NCBI GenBank assembly: GCA_003138355.1
Contig: PLFX01000007.1
Coordinates: 1 to 64,000 of the forward strand
DNA length: 64,000 nucleotides
Origin: Solirubrobacterales bacterium
GTDB lineage: Bacteria; Actinomycetota; Thermoleophilia; Solirubrobacterales; Solirubrobacteraceae
Direction: 5' to 3'
The notes under the pieces are model-generated. The model made no database searches, was not told the DNA's origin, and saw only the letters and a program-made list of their open reading frames with translations. Of this stretch, positions 57,101 through 64,000 are shown piece by piece. How positions within the stretch are numbered: position 1 is the stretch's first letter; every line of letters starts with the position of its first letter. The position numbers were made by a program, and so were the translations under genes.

Positions 57101-57430
57101 GAGATCGAGTCGCTGCGCGCCGAGTTGACCGACCGTTTCGGGCCGCCGCCGACGCCGGTCGAGAACCTCCTCGACCTCCAGCGGGCGCGGATCAAGCTCG
57201 GCGCAGCGGGCGCCCGCGCTGTCAGCTTCCGCTCCGGGCGCCTCACGATCACGCCGATCGAGCTCGATTCGGCGGGCGTCCGCGAGCTGCGCCAGCGCCT
57301 CGAGGGCGTCGTTTACGAGTCCGGCCGCTCGCAAGTCCTCGTACGCGTACCGGACGCGCCCGGCGAGCGCTTCCCGGCGGTCCTCAAAGCGGCCGACGCG
57401 GTGCTCGCGGCCAGCGCAGCACGGGCGTAG
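54116..57430 (+). CDS. mfd: Transcription-repair coupling factor
   Basis: 1104 residues. An N-terminal UvrB-like part precedes the RNA-polymerase-interacting domain (LRPGDYVVHEDHGVARFAGFE). The translocase core has Walker A CGDVGYGKTEVAL, DEEQ box LILDEEQRFGV and motif VI QIRGRVGRSRERAYAYL; the C-terminal TRCF domain ends near 1080. Mfd displaces stalled RNA polymerase and recruits UvrA. GTG 54116 starts 3 bp after pth. Confidence 0.97.
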   Translation: MLAPLLDHLAEREDALALARDGGEAFCAAPLRPFLVAALLARAPGRAAIVVAPDDRGAHELAGDLAAWLAPRRVRFYPSRGVTYESHLAPPPHLVGLRIAALDALLEPASAAAPVVVASATALAEKVADPALRPHSATLAVGDLLDIDEFASQLVDMGYERVGQVEERGQFAVRGGLLDVYGATADRAVRIELFDIEVESLRTFSTFTQRSLESIEHVEIAPAAELALEHRGIAAVGDERPDIAELLPLDRFAGLLDLVDREVDLVVTASEEIGPTLRDHWTDVCAAFHGDASRLYVSPALLERSLAERARVTLSSIAGSAPIEFHAQATLAASRSLNEAEATLERQLRSGYRTVVTWPRRGDGERAALNLARLRARWIEQQPGADELTFAQASLHEGFIAPDLRLAVIPEHRLYQRRRTQSRAQTARRGVLRSFADLRPGDYVVHEDHGVARFAGFETRTVADVTRDYLLLEYQGDDRVYAPTDQFEKISRYVGAGAGEPTLSKLGGTRWDALKARARHAAQELAGELLVLYTERRRREGHAFAADGDLQREFEARFPYTETPDQRDAIDLVKADMEAARPMDRLVCGDVGYGKTEVALRAAFKCVADSKQVLMLVPTTILAQQHYGTFHERLSDYPVSVEQVSRFRSAAEQRDAIARFNAGRLDILIGTHRVLSRDVRAKNLGLLILDEEQRFGVRQKEVLRQLRLQVDVIAMSATPIPRTLQMSLAGLRDISVIATPPEGRHPVRTYVGEYDAQLVRQALEREQRRGGQAFYLHNRVETIDEVAAGLRSLAPALRIEVAHGQLEEGELEARMMSFLRGDADVLVCTSIIESGIDIPQANTLIVERSDGFGLAQLYQIRGRVGRSRERAYAYLLYDAAAALTPEAAQRLAALSDFTELGAGFQVAMRDLELRGAGNLLGDEQSGHVAALGFELYLQMLDDALREAEGETDGRHEWEPVRLEVDVDAYVPADYVGFEQAKIELHRRVVAAREVAEIESLRAELTDRFGPPPTPVENLLDLQRARIKLGAAGARAVSFRSGRLTITPIELDSAGVRELRQRLEGVVYESGRSQVLVRVPDAPGERFPAVLKAADAVLAASAARA

Positions 57431-57495
57431 AGGCGGCCCGCCACCACGGAGGCTTACGCCGCCCATCGCGCGATTCGCTAGCATCCGCCGGGCTC

Positions 57496-58683
57496 GTGCA
57501 GAGAAAGATGCGGACAGCTGTGGCATCAGTCGTCGCGATCGCCACCGCTGTCGGCGTTGGTGCGTGCGCCGGCGGGGTACCGGGGTCGGGGCCAGGCCTT
57601 CCGATCGGCGGTATCTCGACGACCACCGCCGCGACCGTTCCGTCGAACGCGATCGCCGTGGTCGGCAGCTTCGCAATCAGCAAGAAGAGCTTTGCCCACT
57701 GGCTCGTGATCGCGAGCCGGCTCCCGTACGTCAACACCGGCACGACGCCGCCACCGGTTCCCGACCCTCCCAGCTACAAGGCCTGCATCGCCGCGACGCG
57801 CGCCGAGTACGCGAAGGGCGCGAAGATCCCGTCGGCGAGCGCACTCGGCACCCAGTGTGCCTCGCGCTACAACCAGCTCAGCCAGGAGGTCATCACGCTG
57901 CTGGCACAGGACGCCTGGGTACAGGGTGAGGCCTACGACGAGCACGCGCGCGTGACGCCGGCACAGGTCGACGCTGCGTGGACGTCGCAGTCGAAGACCC
58001 AGTTCCCGACCACGGCCAAGCTCGACAACTACCTCGCGGAGTCCGGCTTCACCGTCGCCGATGTCAAGTGGTACCTGCTGTTCAGCCTGCTGCAACAGGC
58101 GATCACGACGAAGGCGGACGCGGGGGTCAGCAACGTCTCGCAGGCAGCCATCGCGAGCTACTACCACGCGCACCTCGCCCAATACACGCAAACCGAGCGG
58201 CGCAACCTTGATCTCGTCCTGGTCGCGAGCGCGGCGACCGCGGCGAAAGTGAAGTCGCTGCTCGCGGGCGGGGCGGCATTCTCAACCGTGGCCAAGAAGT
58301 ATTCGATCGACCCGACCACGAAGAACACGGGCGGCGTCGCCAACGGCATCCAGCCCGGCGAGGAAACAGCGCGGCTGAACGCAGCGATCTTCACTGCGCC
58401 GGTCGGCGTCTTGGAGGGTCCGTTGAAGACCGCCTTTGGCTATTACGTCTTCAAGGTGAGCGCTTCGACGCCGAAGAGCACCGAGAGCCTGCACGCCGCC
58501 TCGCGGACGATCAAGGCGCAGATCGTCAGCACGCGCGAACAGGCCGCGACCAATCGGCTGCGGACTGCCTTCACGACTTCGTGGAAGTCGCGCACAACCT
58601 GTGCCGCGCAGTACATGGACAGCACCGTCTGCGGGAACGCGCCCGCCTCGTCGGGCGCGACGGGAACGACGGGGACAAGCTGA
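57496..58683 (+). CDS. Parvulin-type peptidyl-prolyl isomerase, probable secreted lipoprotein
   Basis: 395 residues. The N-terminus (VQRKMRTAVASVVAIATAV then GACAGG) is a signal peptide with a possible lipobox VGAC. The middle resembles SurA/PrsA N-terminal helices. The rotamase domain runs from about residue 235 (LDLVLVASAATAAKVKSLL to FGYYVFKV). It probably helps fold exported proteins. GTG 57496 lies 11 bases after TAGCAT; ATG 57508 is an alternative. It sits between mfd and eno, where mazG is found in mycobacteria. Confidence 0.85.
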   Translation: MQRKMRTAVASVVAIATAVGVGACAGGVPGSGPGLPIGGISTTTAATVPSNAIAVVGSFAISKKSFAHWLVIASRLPYVNTGTTPPPVPDPPSYKACIAATRAEYAKGAKIPSASALGTQCASRYNQLSQEVITLLAQDAWVQGEAYDEHARVTPAQVDAAWTSQSKTQFPTTAKLDNYLAESGFTVADVKWYLLFSLLQQAITTKADAGVSNVSQAAIASYYHAHLAQYTQTERRNLDLVLVASAATAAKVKSLLAGGAAFSTVAKKYSIDPTTKNTGGVANGIQPGEETARLNAAIFTAPVGVLEGPLKTAFGYYVFKVSASTPKSTESLHAASRTIKAQIVSTREQAATNRLRTAFTTSWKSRTTCAAQYMDSTVCGNAPASSGATGTTGTS

Positions 58684-59961
<1,278 letters not shown>

Positions 59962-60006
59962 GCGCGACGCAGCAGGAGCTGACAGCCGCGCCGCGAAAGC
60001 CGGGAC

Positions 60007-60342
60007 GTGGAGGCTCACAGCCAGCGCGTGCCCCGGCAAGCAGTTAGTCGAAACCGCTCGACGCGGGTTCGCTGGGACCGGGTCAGCCGTGCTGCCATGC
60101 TGTTGCTGCTCGTTGTCCTCGGCTACCTCTACATCGGTCCCGCACGAACCCTGCTCGGCGACTTGCACCAGGCGTCAGCCCGGCACGCTCAGGTCGTCGA
60201 ACTCGAGCGCCAGGCCGCTGGACTGCGTGCGGAGCAGCGCGCGCTCTCGGCGCAGGGCACGATCGAGCGTGAAGCTCGAGCGCTCGGCCTCGTGCGACCG
60301 GGCGAGCGCGAGTACGTCGTCAGGGGCCTACCGAACAACTGA
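60007..60342 (+). CDS. ftsB: FtsB/DivIC septum formation protein
   Basis: 111 residues. A basic N-terminus precedes one membrane segment (AAMLLLLVVLGYLYIG), followed by a coiled coil (LERQAAGLRAEQRALSAQ) and the conserved tail ARALGLVRPGEREYVV. It joins FtsL and FtsQ in the divisome. Position directly after eno matches other actinobacteria. Confidence 0.9.
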   Translation: MEAHSQRVPRQAVSRNRSTRVRWDRVSRAAMLLLLVVLGYLYIGPARTLLGDLHQASARHAQVVELERQAAGLRAEQRALSAQGTIEREARALGLVRPGEREYVVRGLPNN

Positions 60343-60366
60343 GCGACGGGCCTACGAGCGCTGACG

Positions 60367-60666
60367 ATGCTCGAGACGGCGCTCCACCACTGGCAGGACG
60401 GCGACCGGCGCCTCACCCAGACGCCCGCGGCGCAACGCGTTGCGCTGGACCGCGTGATCGAGCGCATCAGCGCCGAGCTGCGCCGGCGGCTTGGCACCTC
60501 CTTCTTCGTCGCCGAGCTCGTCGAGGTCTACGAGGACTCGCGCGCCTGGGCGCTCGGTCTCGCGCTGCAGGCCGCGCCGGCCGAGCCGCTTGCCTGGGAG
60601 CAATGGGTCAGCGACGCCGCCTTCCACCGCCACCTGCGTCGCGCGCGGGACTGGCCTCGCGCGTAA
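60367..60666 (+). CDS. Hypothetical protein
   Basis: 99 residues, mostly helical (RVALDRVIERISAELRRRLG and FFVAELVEVYEDSRAWAL), with no membrane segment. It starts 24 bp after ftsB on the same strand and ends convergent with the next gene (14-bp gap). The family is not recognised; similar proteins occur after ftsB in related genomes as far as I can recall, which is weak evidence. Confidence 0.6.
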   Translation: MLETALHHWQDGDRRLTQTPAAQRVALDRVIERISAELRRRLGTSFFVAELVEVYEDSRAWALGLALQAAPAEPLAWEQWVSDAAFHRHLRRARDWPRA

Positions 60667-60680
60667 AGCGTCGAGGAGGG

Positions 60681-61196
60681 CTACTCGGCCCGGCGGATGA
60701 CGATCTGGTCTTCCTCGATCGTCACGGTCACCGGCCTGTGTCCGGCCCAATGCTCGGCATAGATCGGGTTATCCGCCACCGCCGGGTCGAGCCAGAGGCC
60801 GTAGCCCTCCTCACCGTGGTCGAACGTGCCCTCGAGCGGACCGGCCTTGGCTCGGCCGCGGCTGCGAGCGCGCCGCTTGGGCGCGGCGGTCGTCGGCTCT
60901 TTCTCCTCGGCTTCGCGGCGGGCCGCCTCGGCTGCCTCAGCCTCGCGGCGCGCCTGCTCGGCAGCCTCTAGCTCGGCTGCGATCAGTGCGTCGTCCTCGG
61001 CGCGCAAGTCGATCTCGGCGACGAAGGGCGCCGGTTCGCCGCTCGCCTCGTCCTCGAGCAGGCCGTTCTCGCGTTTGAAGCTCTGGATCTGCTGAACGGT
61101 CACCTCGAGCTGGTGCGCGACCCAAGCGTCGGTGCGCCCCTGACGCGTCCAGGTCCGGATCTGATTGAGGTGGGGTCTGAGTGATTTTCGGGCCAT
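60681..61196 (-). CDS. Hypothetical helix-turn-helix and coiled-coil protein
   Basis: 171 residues from ATG 61196. The N-terminal 45 residues look like a small helix-turn-helix (IRTWTRQGRTDAWVAHQLEV). An Ala/Glu/Arg-rich coiled coil covers about 70-105, then a basic hinge (PKRRARSRGRAK) and a compact C-terminal beta-domain (GEEGYGLWLDPAVADNPIYA ... VTVTIEEDQIVIR). No function is known to me. It is divergent from the tandem CsrA gene across 96 bp. Confidence 0.65.
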   Translation of the reverse strand: MARKSLRPHLNQIRTWTRQGRTDAWVAHQLEVTVQQIQSFKRENGLLEDEASGEPAPFVAEIDLRAEDDALIAAELEAAEQARREAEAAEAARREAEEKEPTTAAPKRRARSRGRAKAGPLEGTFDHGEEGYGLWLDPAVADNPIYAEHWAGHRPVTVTIEEDQIVIRRAE

Positions 61197-61292
61197 GGAC
61201 CGCCCGCACACTAGCGCATAGGCATGGACCGGCTTGCATTCCGCGGCGAGAAGGGAGTTAATGGGCCTGAGCGATCGGGAGAGCGAGGGTCA

Positions 61293-61664
61293 ATGCTCGT
61301 GTTGACCAGAAAAGCAGGTCAGAGCATCATGATCGGCGATGACATCGAGGTCCGTGTGACTTCCGTCGTCGGCGAACGGGCACGGATCGATGTGGCCTTC
61401 CGCTCCGCCCTCGGCGAACCGGTGCGCGTGGGCATGCAGGTTCCCCGGGTCTTGCCGATGCGTGCAAGCCAGAGCCTCACAATCGGCGACGACGTCGAGG
61501 TGTCGGTCCTCTCGGTCATTGGCGAGAAGCTGCGGATCGGCATCCAGGCGCCGCGCTCGGTTCCCGTATACCGCAGTGAGGTGTACGTCGAGATCCAGCG
61601 CGAACAGGCTGGCGTGTTCGCTCCGGCCGAGGTCGCGCTCGCGGAGCCGCCGCCACTTTTGTAG
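61293..61664 (+). CDS. Tandem CsrA-like RNA-binding protein
   Basis: 123 residues; normal CsrA is about 60-70. Residues 1-51 and 52-105 align with an exact offset of 50 (AGQSIMIGDDIEV at 8-20 with ASQSLTIGDDVEV at 58-70; SVVGERARI with SVIGEKLRI). Copy 1 keeps the beta1 RNA-binding start MLVLTRKAG but has lost the GIxAPxxVxVxR block. Copy 2 keeps GIQAPRSVPVYRSEVY, with the key Arg (R94, like R44 of E. coli CsrA), but its beta1 is degraded to VLPMRAS. CsrA represses translation by binding GGA motifs near start codons. ATG 61293 follows GAGCGAGGG. No fliW is in the window. Confidence 0.85.
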   Translation: MLVLTRKAGQSIMIGDDIEVRVTSVVGERARIDVAFRSALGEPVRVGMQVPRVLPMRASQSLTIGDDVEVSVLSVIGEKLRIGIQAPRSVPVYRSEVYVEIQREQAGVFAPAEVALAEPPPLL

Positions 61665-61676
61665 GCCGCTGCGCGC

Positions 61677-61916
61677 CTACTCGAGCACGAGGTAGAGCAC
61701 GCGGAACATGATGTAGCTGACGACGACGGCTGTCGTCGAGAGCGTGAACGAAAGCACCACGTAGCGCATTCGTCCCATCCGCGCGTTGCGTTCGATCGAC
61801 CGCTTGCGAGCACGACGCTCATTCGCGCGGCGCAGCGCCTCGCGACGCTGCCGATCGATCTCCATCTCCTCTTCGAACGCTCGCTCGAAGGTGCTGAGAG
61901 GCTGGCGCATCCGCAT
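61677..61916 (-). CDS. Small basic membrane protein
   Basis: 79 residues. A long, highly charged N-terminal helix (EEEMEIDRQRREALRRANER, then RRARKRS) precedes one hydrophobic segment (VVLSFTLSTTAVVVSYIMF). It converges on the CsrA gene (12-bp gap). No family is recognised. Confidence 0.6.
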   Translation of the reverse strand: MRMRQPLSTFERAFEEEMEIDRQRREALRRANERRARKRSIERNARMGRMRYVVLSFTLSTTAVVVSYIMFRVLYLVLE

Positions 61917-61985
61917 GACCGGAAAAAGAGGCTACCGGTTGTCACGGCCAGATGAAGTCCCGTCGAGCTTCACAGCGCGGCGTCC

Positions 61986-61991
61986 TAGAAT
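61986..61991 (+). promoter_or_regulatory. -10 element of the rhomboid-like gene, leaderless type
   Basis: TAGAAT ends 8 bases before ATG 62000, with no Shine-Dalgarno sequence. Confidence 0.5.
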
Positions 61992-61999
61992 CAGTCGGG

Positions 62000-62785
62000 A
62001 TGTCGCCTGCTGATCTCTTCGTCGTCTGCAAGAACCCAGACTGCGGGGCCGAGGTCAGTCCTTACGTGACCGAATGCCCGTACTGCGGTACGCGCCTGCG
62101 CAAGCGCGCGCCGAAGCTCGACAAGCGCCTGCAGCGCGTCTCGCGCGGGCACCGCATGCCGACGCCGTCGCTCGGTCGGCTGCGCCGCGGGGAGATTCCG
62201 GGTATCCGGGCCGACCAGCCTCCCTACGCGACGTGGCTGATCGTGCTCGCCACCTGCGGCGTCTGGGTCGCGGCGCGCGCCGGCTACCTGGATTCGCAGG
62301 CCGGCTTGGTCGCGGCTCGCCCCCTTGCCGGCCACTGGTGGCATGTCCTCACGACGCCCTTCGCGTACTGGGATCCGGCCGCAAGCCACTTCTCGAGCCT
62401 CGGCGAGGGCGTCTACCAGTTCACGACGCTTGTTGCCGCGGCGCTGTTCGGGTGGCTGCTCGAGCGCCGGCATGGCTCGCTCGTCGTGCTTGCCGTGTTC
62501 ATGATCGGCGCGTCGGGCGGCGCCTACCTCGCCCTGGAGCTCAAGGCGAACACGGTGGCCGTTGGCGGCAATGGCGGCGCGCTGGCACTGCTCTGCGCCT
62601 GGGCCGTGCCCGACATGCTGGCGCGCCGCTCCAGCAACCCCTACGACGGCGACCTGCTCGGTGCGGCGGTCATCGGCTTGGCGTTGCTCGCGATGCCGAT
62701 CGCACGCTCCGAGGCGAGCGCGCTCGCTGGCGGCTTCGGCGTCGTCTGGGGCTACCTCGCAGGGCTCATGCTGCGTCGGCGCTGA
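62000..62785 (+). CDS. Rhomboid-fold protein with N-terminal zinc ribbon, apparently inactive
   Basis: 261 residues. A zinc ribbon uses Cys10, 15, 26 and 29 (CKNPDCGAE ... CPYCGTRL). After a basic stretch come about six membrane segments in rhomboid order: the L1-loop GHWWHVLTTPFAYWD, then GWLLERRHGSLVVLAVFMI, then the region where GxSG with the catalytic serine is expected. Here it reads VAVGGNGGALALL, with Asn191 in place of Ser. The last segment (ASALAGGFGVVWGYLAGL) lacks the catalytic His. Both dyad residues are missing, so a protease function is unlikely. ATG 62000 is supported by the promoter spacing. Confidence 0.8.
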   Translation: MSPADLFVVCKNPDCGAEVSPYVTECPYCGTRLRKRAPKLDKRLQRVSRGHRMPTPSLGRLRRGEIPGIRADQPPYATWLIVLATCGVWVAARAGYLDSQAGLVAARPLAGHWWHVLTTPFAYWDPAASHFSSLGEGVYQFTTLVAAALFGWLLERRHGSLVVLAVFMIGASGGAYLALELKANTVAVGGNGGALALLCAWAVPDMLARRSSNPYDGDLLGAAVIGLALLAMPIARSEASALAGGFGVVWGYLAGLMLRRR

Positions 62786-62817
62786 GCGCGGCCCGCCGGG
62801 CAGCTCGCGACGCCACG

Positions 62818-62823
62818 TATCAT
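62818..62823 (+). promoter_or_regulatory. -10 element of the gene at 62831, leaderless type
   Basis: TATCAT ends 7 bases before GTG 62831 and no Shine-Dalgarno sequence lies between. Confidence 0.45.
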
Positions 62824-62830
62824 CCGCTCC

Positions 62831-63199
62831 GTGACCGCCAGACCATCGCCGGCGGCGTCGCGCAGCCGCACGTACACAGCCGAGGAGGTTGACGCCGCCG
62901 TGTCGCGGCTCGGCGACCCCGAGCGCGTCAAACATGCCTCGGAGATCGTCACGCACGCGGCGCCGAGCCTTGCCGGCGTGCTCGACGCGGCACTCGCCGA
63001 AGGAGGCTGGTTCGGGCCGGCTCACGAGGATCTGTTGCGCCGTGCGAGCGACGAGGCCGATCCCCACGAGCGCCTCGCCGCCGTCCGTGCCGTCGTCGAC
63101 GAGCAGACACGGCTTGGCATGCTTGTCGGCGTCGCCGTCGGCTTCGAGCTCGCCCGCGAGCTAGCCGACTCCCATCCATCTACCAGTGAAGAGGGCTGA
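62831..63199 (+). CDS. Hypothetical helical protein
   Basis: 122 residues, soluble, largely helical (TYTAEEVDAAVSRLGDPERV, RLAAVRAVVDEQTRLGMLVG). No known motif is visible. The start GTG 62831 matches the -10 box at 62818. The UPF0173 gene begins 2 bp after its stop, and the Lrp-type gene follows that, so the three probably share a transcript. Confidence 0.65.
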   Translation: MTARPSPAASRSRTYTAEEVDAAVSRLGDPERVKHASEIVTHAAPSLAGVLDAALAEGGWFGPAHEDLLRRASDEADPHERLAAVRAVVDEQTRLGMLVGVAVGFELARELADSHPSTSEEG

Positions 63200-63201
63200 C
63201 C

Positions 63202-63882
63202 GTGACTGACATCCGCTTCCTTGGCCACGCAACGTTCGAGCTGAACGACGGGAGCAACTCGGTCTTGATCGATCCGTTTCTCACCGGCAACCCTGCGGCC
63301 GCGGTGAGCGCCGATGAGCTTTCGCCGGACGTGATCCTGTTGACGCACGGCCACGGCGATCACTTCGCCGACCTCGTCCCGATCGCCAAGCGGACGGGAG
63401 CTACCGTGATCACGATGCTCGAGATCGCGGACGAGCTCACCGGGGACGGGCTCGCGAACGTGATCGGCCCAAACATCGGCGGGAGCGTCGATTTTCCCGG
63501 CGGCTCAGTGAAGCTCGTTCCGGCGTGGCACAGCTCAAGCACCCCGAAGGGGACAGTCAGCACTGCCACCGGACTGATCGTGCGGTTCGGGGGCGCGACG
63601 ATCTATCACCTCGGTGACACCGCGCTGTTCGGGGACATGGAGTTGATTGGGCGCCGCCACGAGATCGACGTTGCGCTCGTCCCGATCGGGGGCTTCTTCA
63701 CGATGGATCCGGATGACGCCGCCGAATCCGTCCGGTTGATCGGGCCGCGCGCGGTGATCCCCTGCCACTACAACACGTTCCCGGTGATCGAGGTCGATGT
63801 CGAGGCGTTCAAGGCTGAGGTCGAGGCCAACACGGCGAGCACGGTGATCGTGCTCGAGCCGGGGGAGACGCACACGCTGTGA
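63202..63882 (+). CDS. UPF0173 metal-dependent hydrolase
   Basis: 226 residues of the metallo-beta-lactamase fold. The metal motif THGHGDHFAD, the later YHLGDTALFGDMELIG and CHYNTFPVIE are the UPF0173 (YtkL-like) signature. The substrate is unknown. GTG 63202 is preceded by GAAGAGG. The stop overlaps the next gene (GTGA). Confidence 0.92.
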   Translation: MTDIRFLGHATFELNDGSNSVLIDPFLTGNPAAAVSADELSPDVILLTHGHGDHFADLVPIAKRTGATVITMLEIADELTGDGLANVIGPNIGGSVDFPGGSVKLVPAWHSSSTPKGTVSTATGLIVRFGGATIYHLGDTALFGDMELIGRRHEIDVALVPIGGFFTMDPDDAAESVRLIGPRAVIPCHYNTFPVIEVDVEAFKAEVEANTASTVIVLEPGETHTL

Positions 63883-64000
63883 CTCACGCGATCGTCCTTG
63901 TCGAAGCTGAGCGGGATGCGATGCAGACCCTCGGCGGCCTGATCGCCGACGTGCAGGGAGTGTCCGAGTGCTACTCGGTGACAGGAGCCTGGGATTTCGT
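63879..64000 (+). CDS. Lrp/AsnC-type ligand-binding (RAM) protein, cut by the window end
   Basis: Forty residues are visible from GTG 63879: THAIVLVEAERDAMQTLGGL, then VQGVSECYSVTGAWDF. This is the beta-alpha-beta start of the AsnC C-terminal domain, with no N-terminal helix-turn-helix, so it is probably a stand-alone RAM-domain protein. It overlaps the UPF0173 stop. Confidence 0.75.
   Translation, partial: MTHAIVLVEAERDAMQTLGGLIADVQGVSECYSVTGAWDF

Overview
This is a very GC-rich window with short intergenic gaps and many ATGA/GTGA/TTGA start-stop overlaps. Actinobacterial traits include a large-type SRP RNA, a monomeric NADP isocitrate dehydrogenase, a BTAD/AAA regulator, PucR and LCP proteins, and the order rsmI-metG-tatD-rsmA-ispE ... 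glmU-prs-rplY-pth-mfd-(parvulin)-eno-ftsB. Frequent leaderless-type promoters and a succinate dehydrogenase with a CCG-domain subunit fit this too. My best guess is a deep-branching actinomycete such as Thermoleophilia (Gaiellales/Solirubrobacterales). That placement is inference; no rRNA is present.

Layout. 0-2 kb: a DUF4143 ATPase on the minus strand behind three 23-bp-phased repeats, tRNA-Val, and SRP RNA with a terminator. 2-6 kb: enolase copy 1 (its start is one base out of frame), OsmC, and a methyltransferase/GT-C-like membrane pair. 6-11 kb: dnaX-ybaB-recR and lysC-asd. 11-16 kb: NADP-IDH and two tandem membrane proteins that look like kinase sensor halves without kinase domains. 16-22 kb: a BTAD/AAA/TPR regulator divergent from a partner-switching operon (GAF-PP2C-HATPase protein, two STAS proteins, one unknown). 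22-29 kb: sdhA-sdhB-CCG subunit, an M50/CBS protease, NAD-type IDH and malate dehydrogenase. With the monomeric IDH these form a TCA-cycle block.

29-36 kb: a tightly coupled chemotaxis operon (cheW, cheB, cheR, cheA, cheC, cheD, an unknown 90-aa protein, cheY). It is preceded by a small Cys-rich protein and a 53-residue coupled ORF. No receptor or flagellar gene lies in the window. 36-42 kb: an acidic membrane protein, glyS, an FmdB-like ribbon, and LCP and ROK genes that share one -10 core in divergent orientation. 41-64 kb: the conserved housekeeping run listed above, interrupted by an MFS gene, a PucR regulator, an ABC pair and tRNA-Gln. The end holds a tandem CsrA-like protein, an apparently inactive zinc-ribbon rhomboid, an UPF0173 hydrolase and the start of an Lrp-type ligand-binding protein.

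The items most worth following up are the single-chain tandem CsrA whose two halves have decayed in complementary ways, the 90-aa protein between cheD and cheY, the phased repeats before the DUF4143 ATPase, the one-base shift at the first enolase start, the apparent CTG start of pth, and the shared divergent promoter core.
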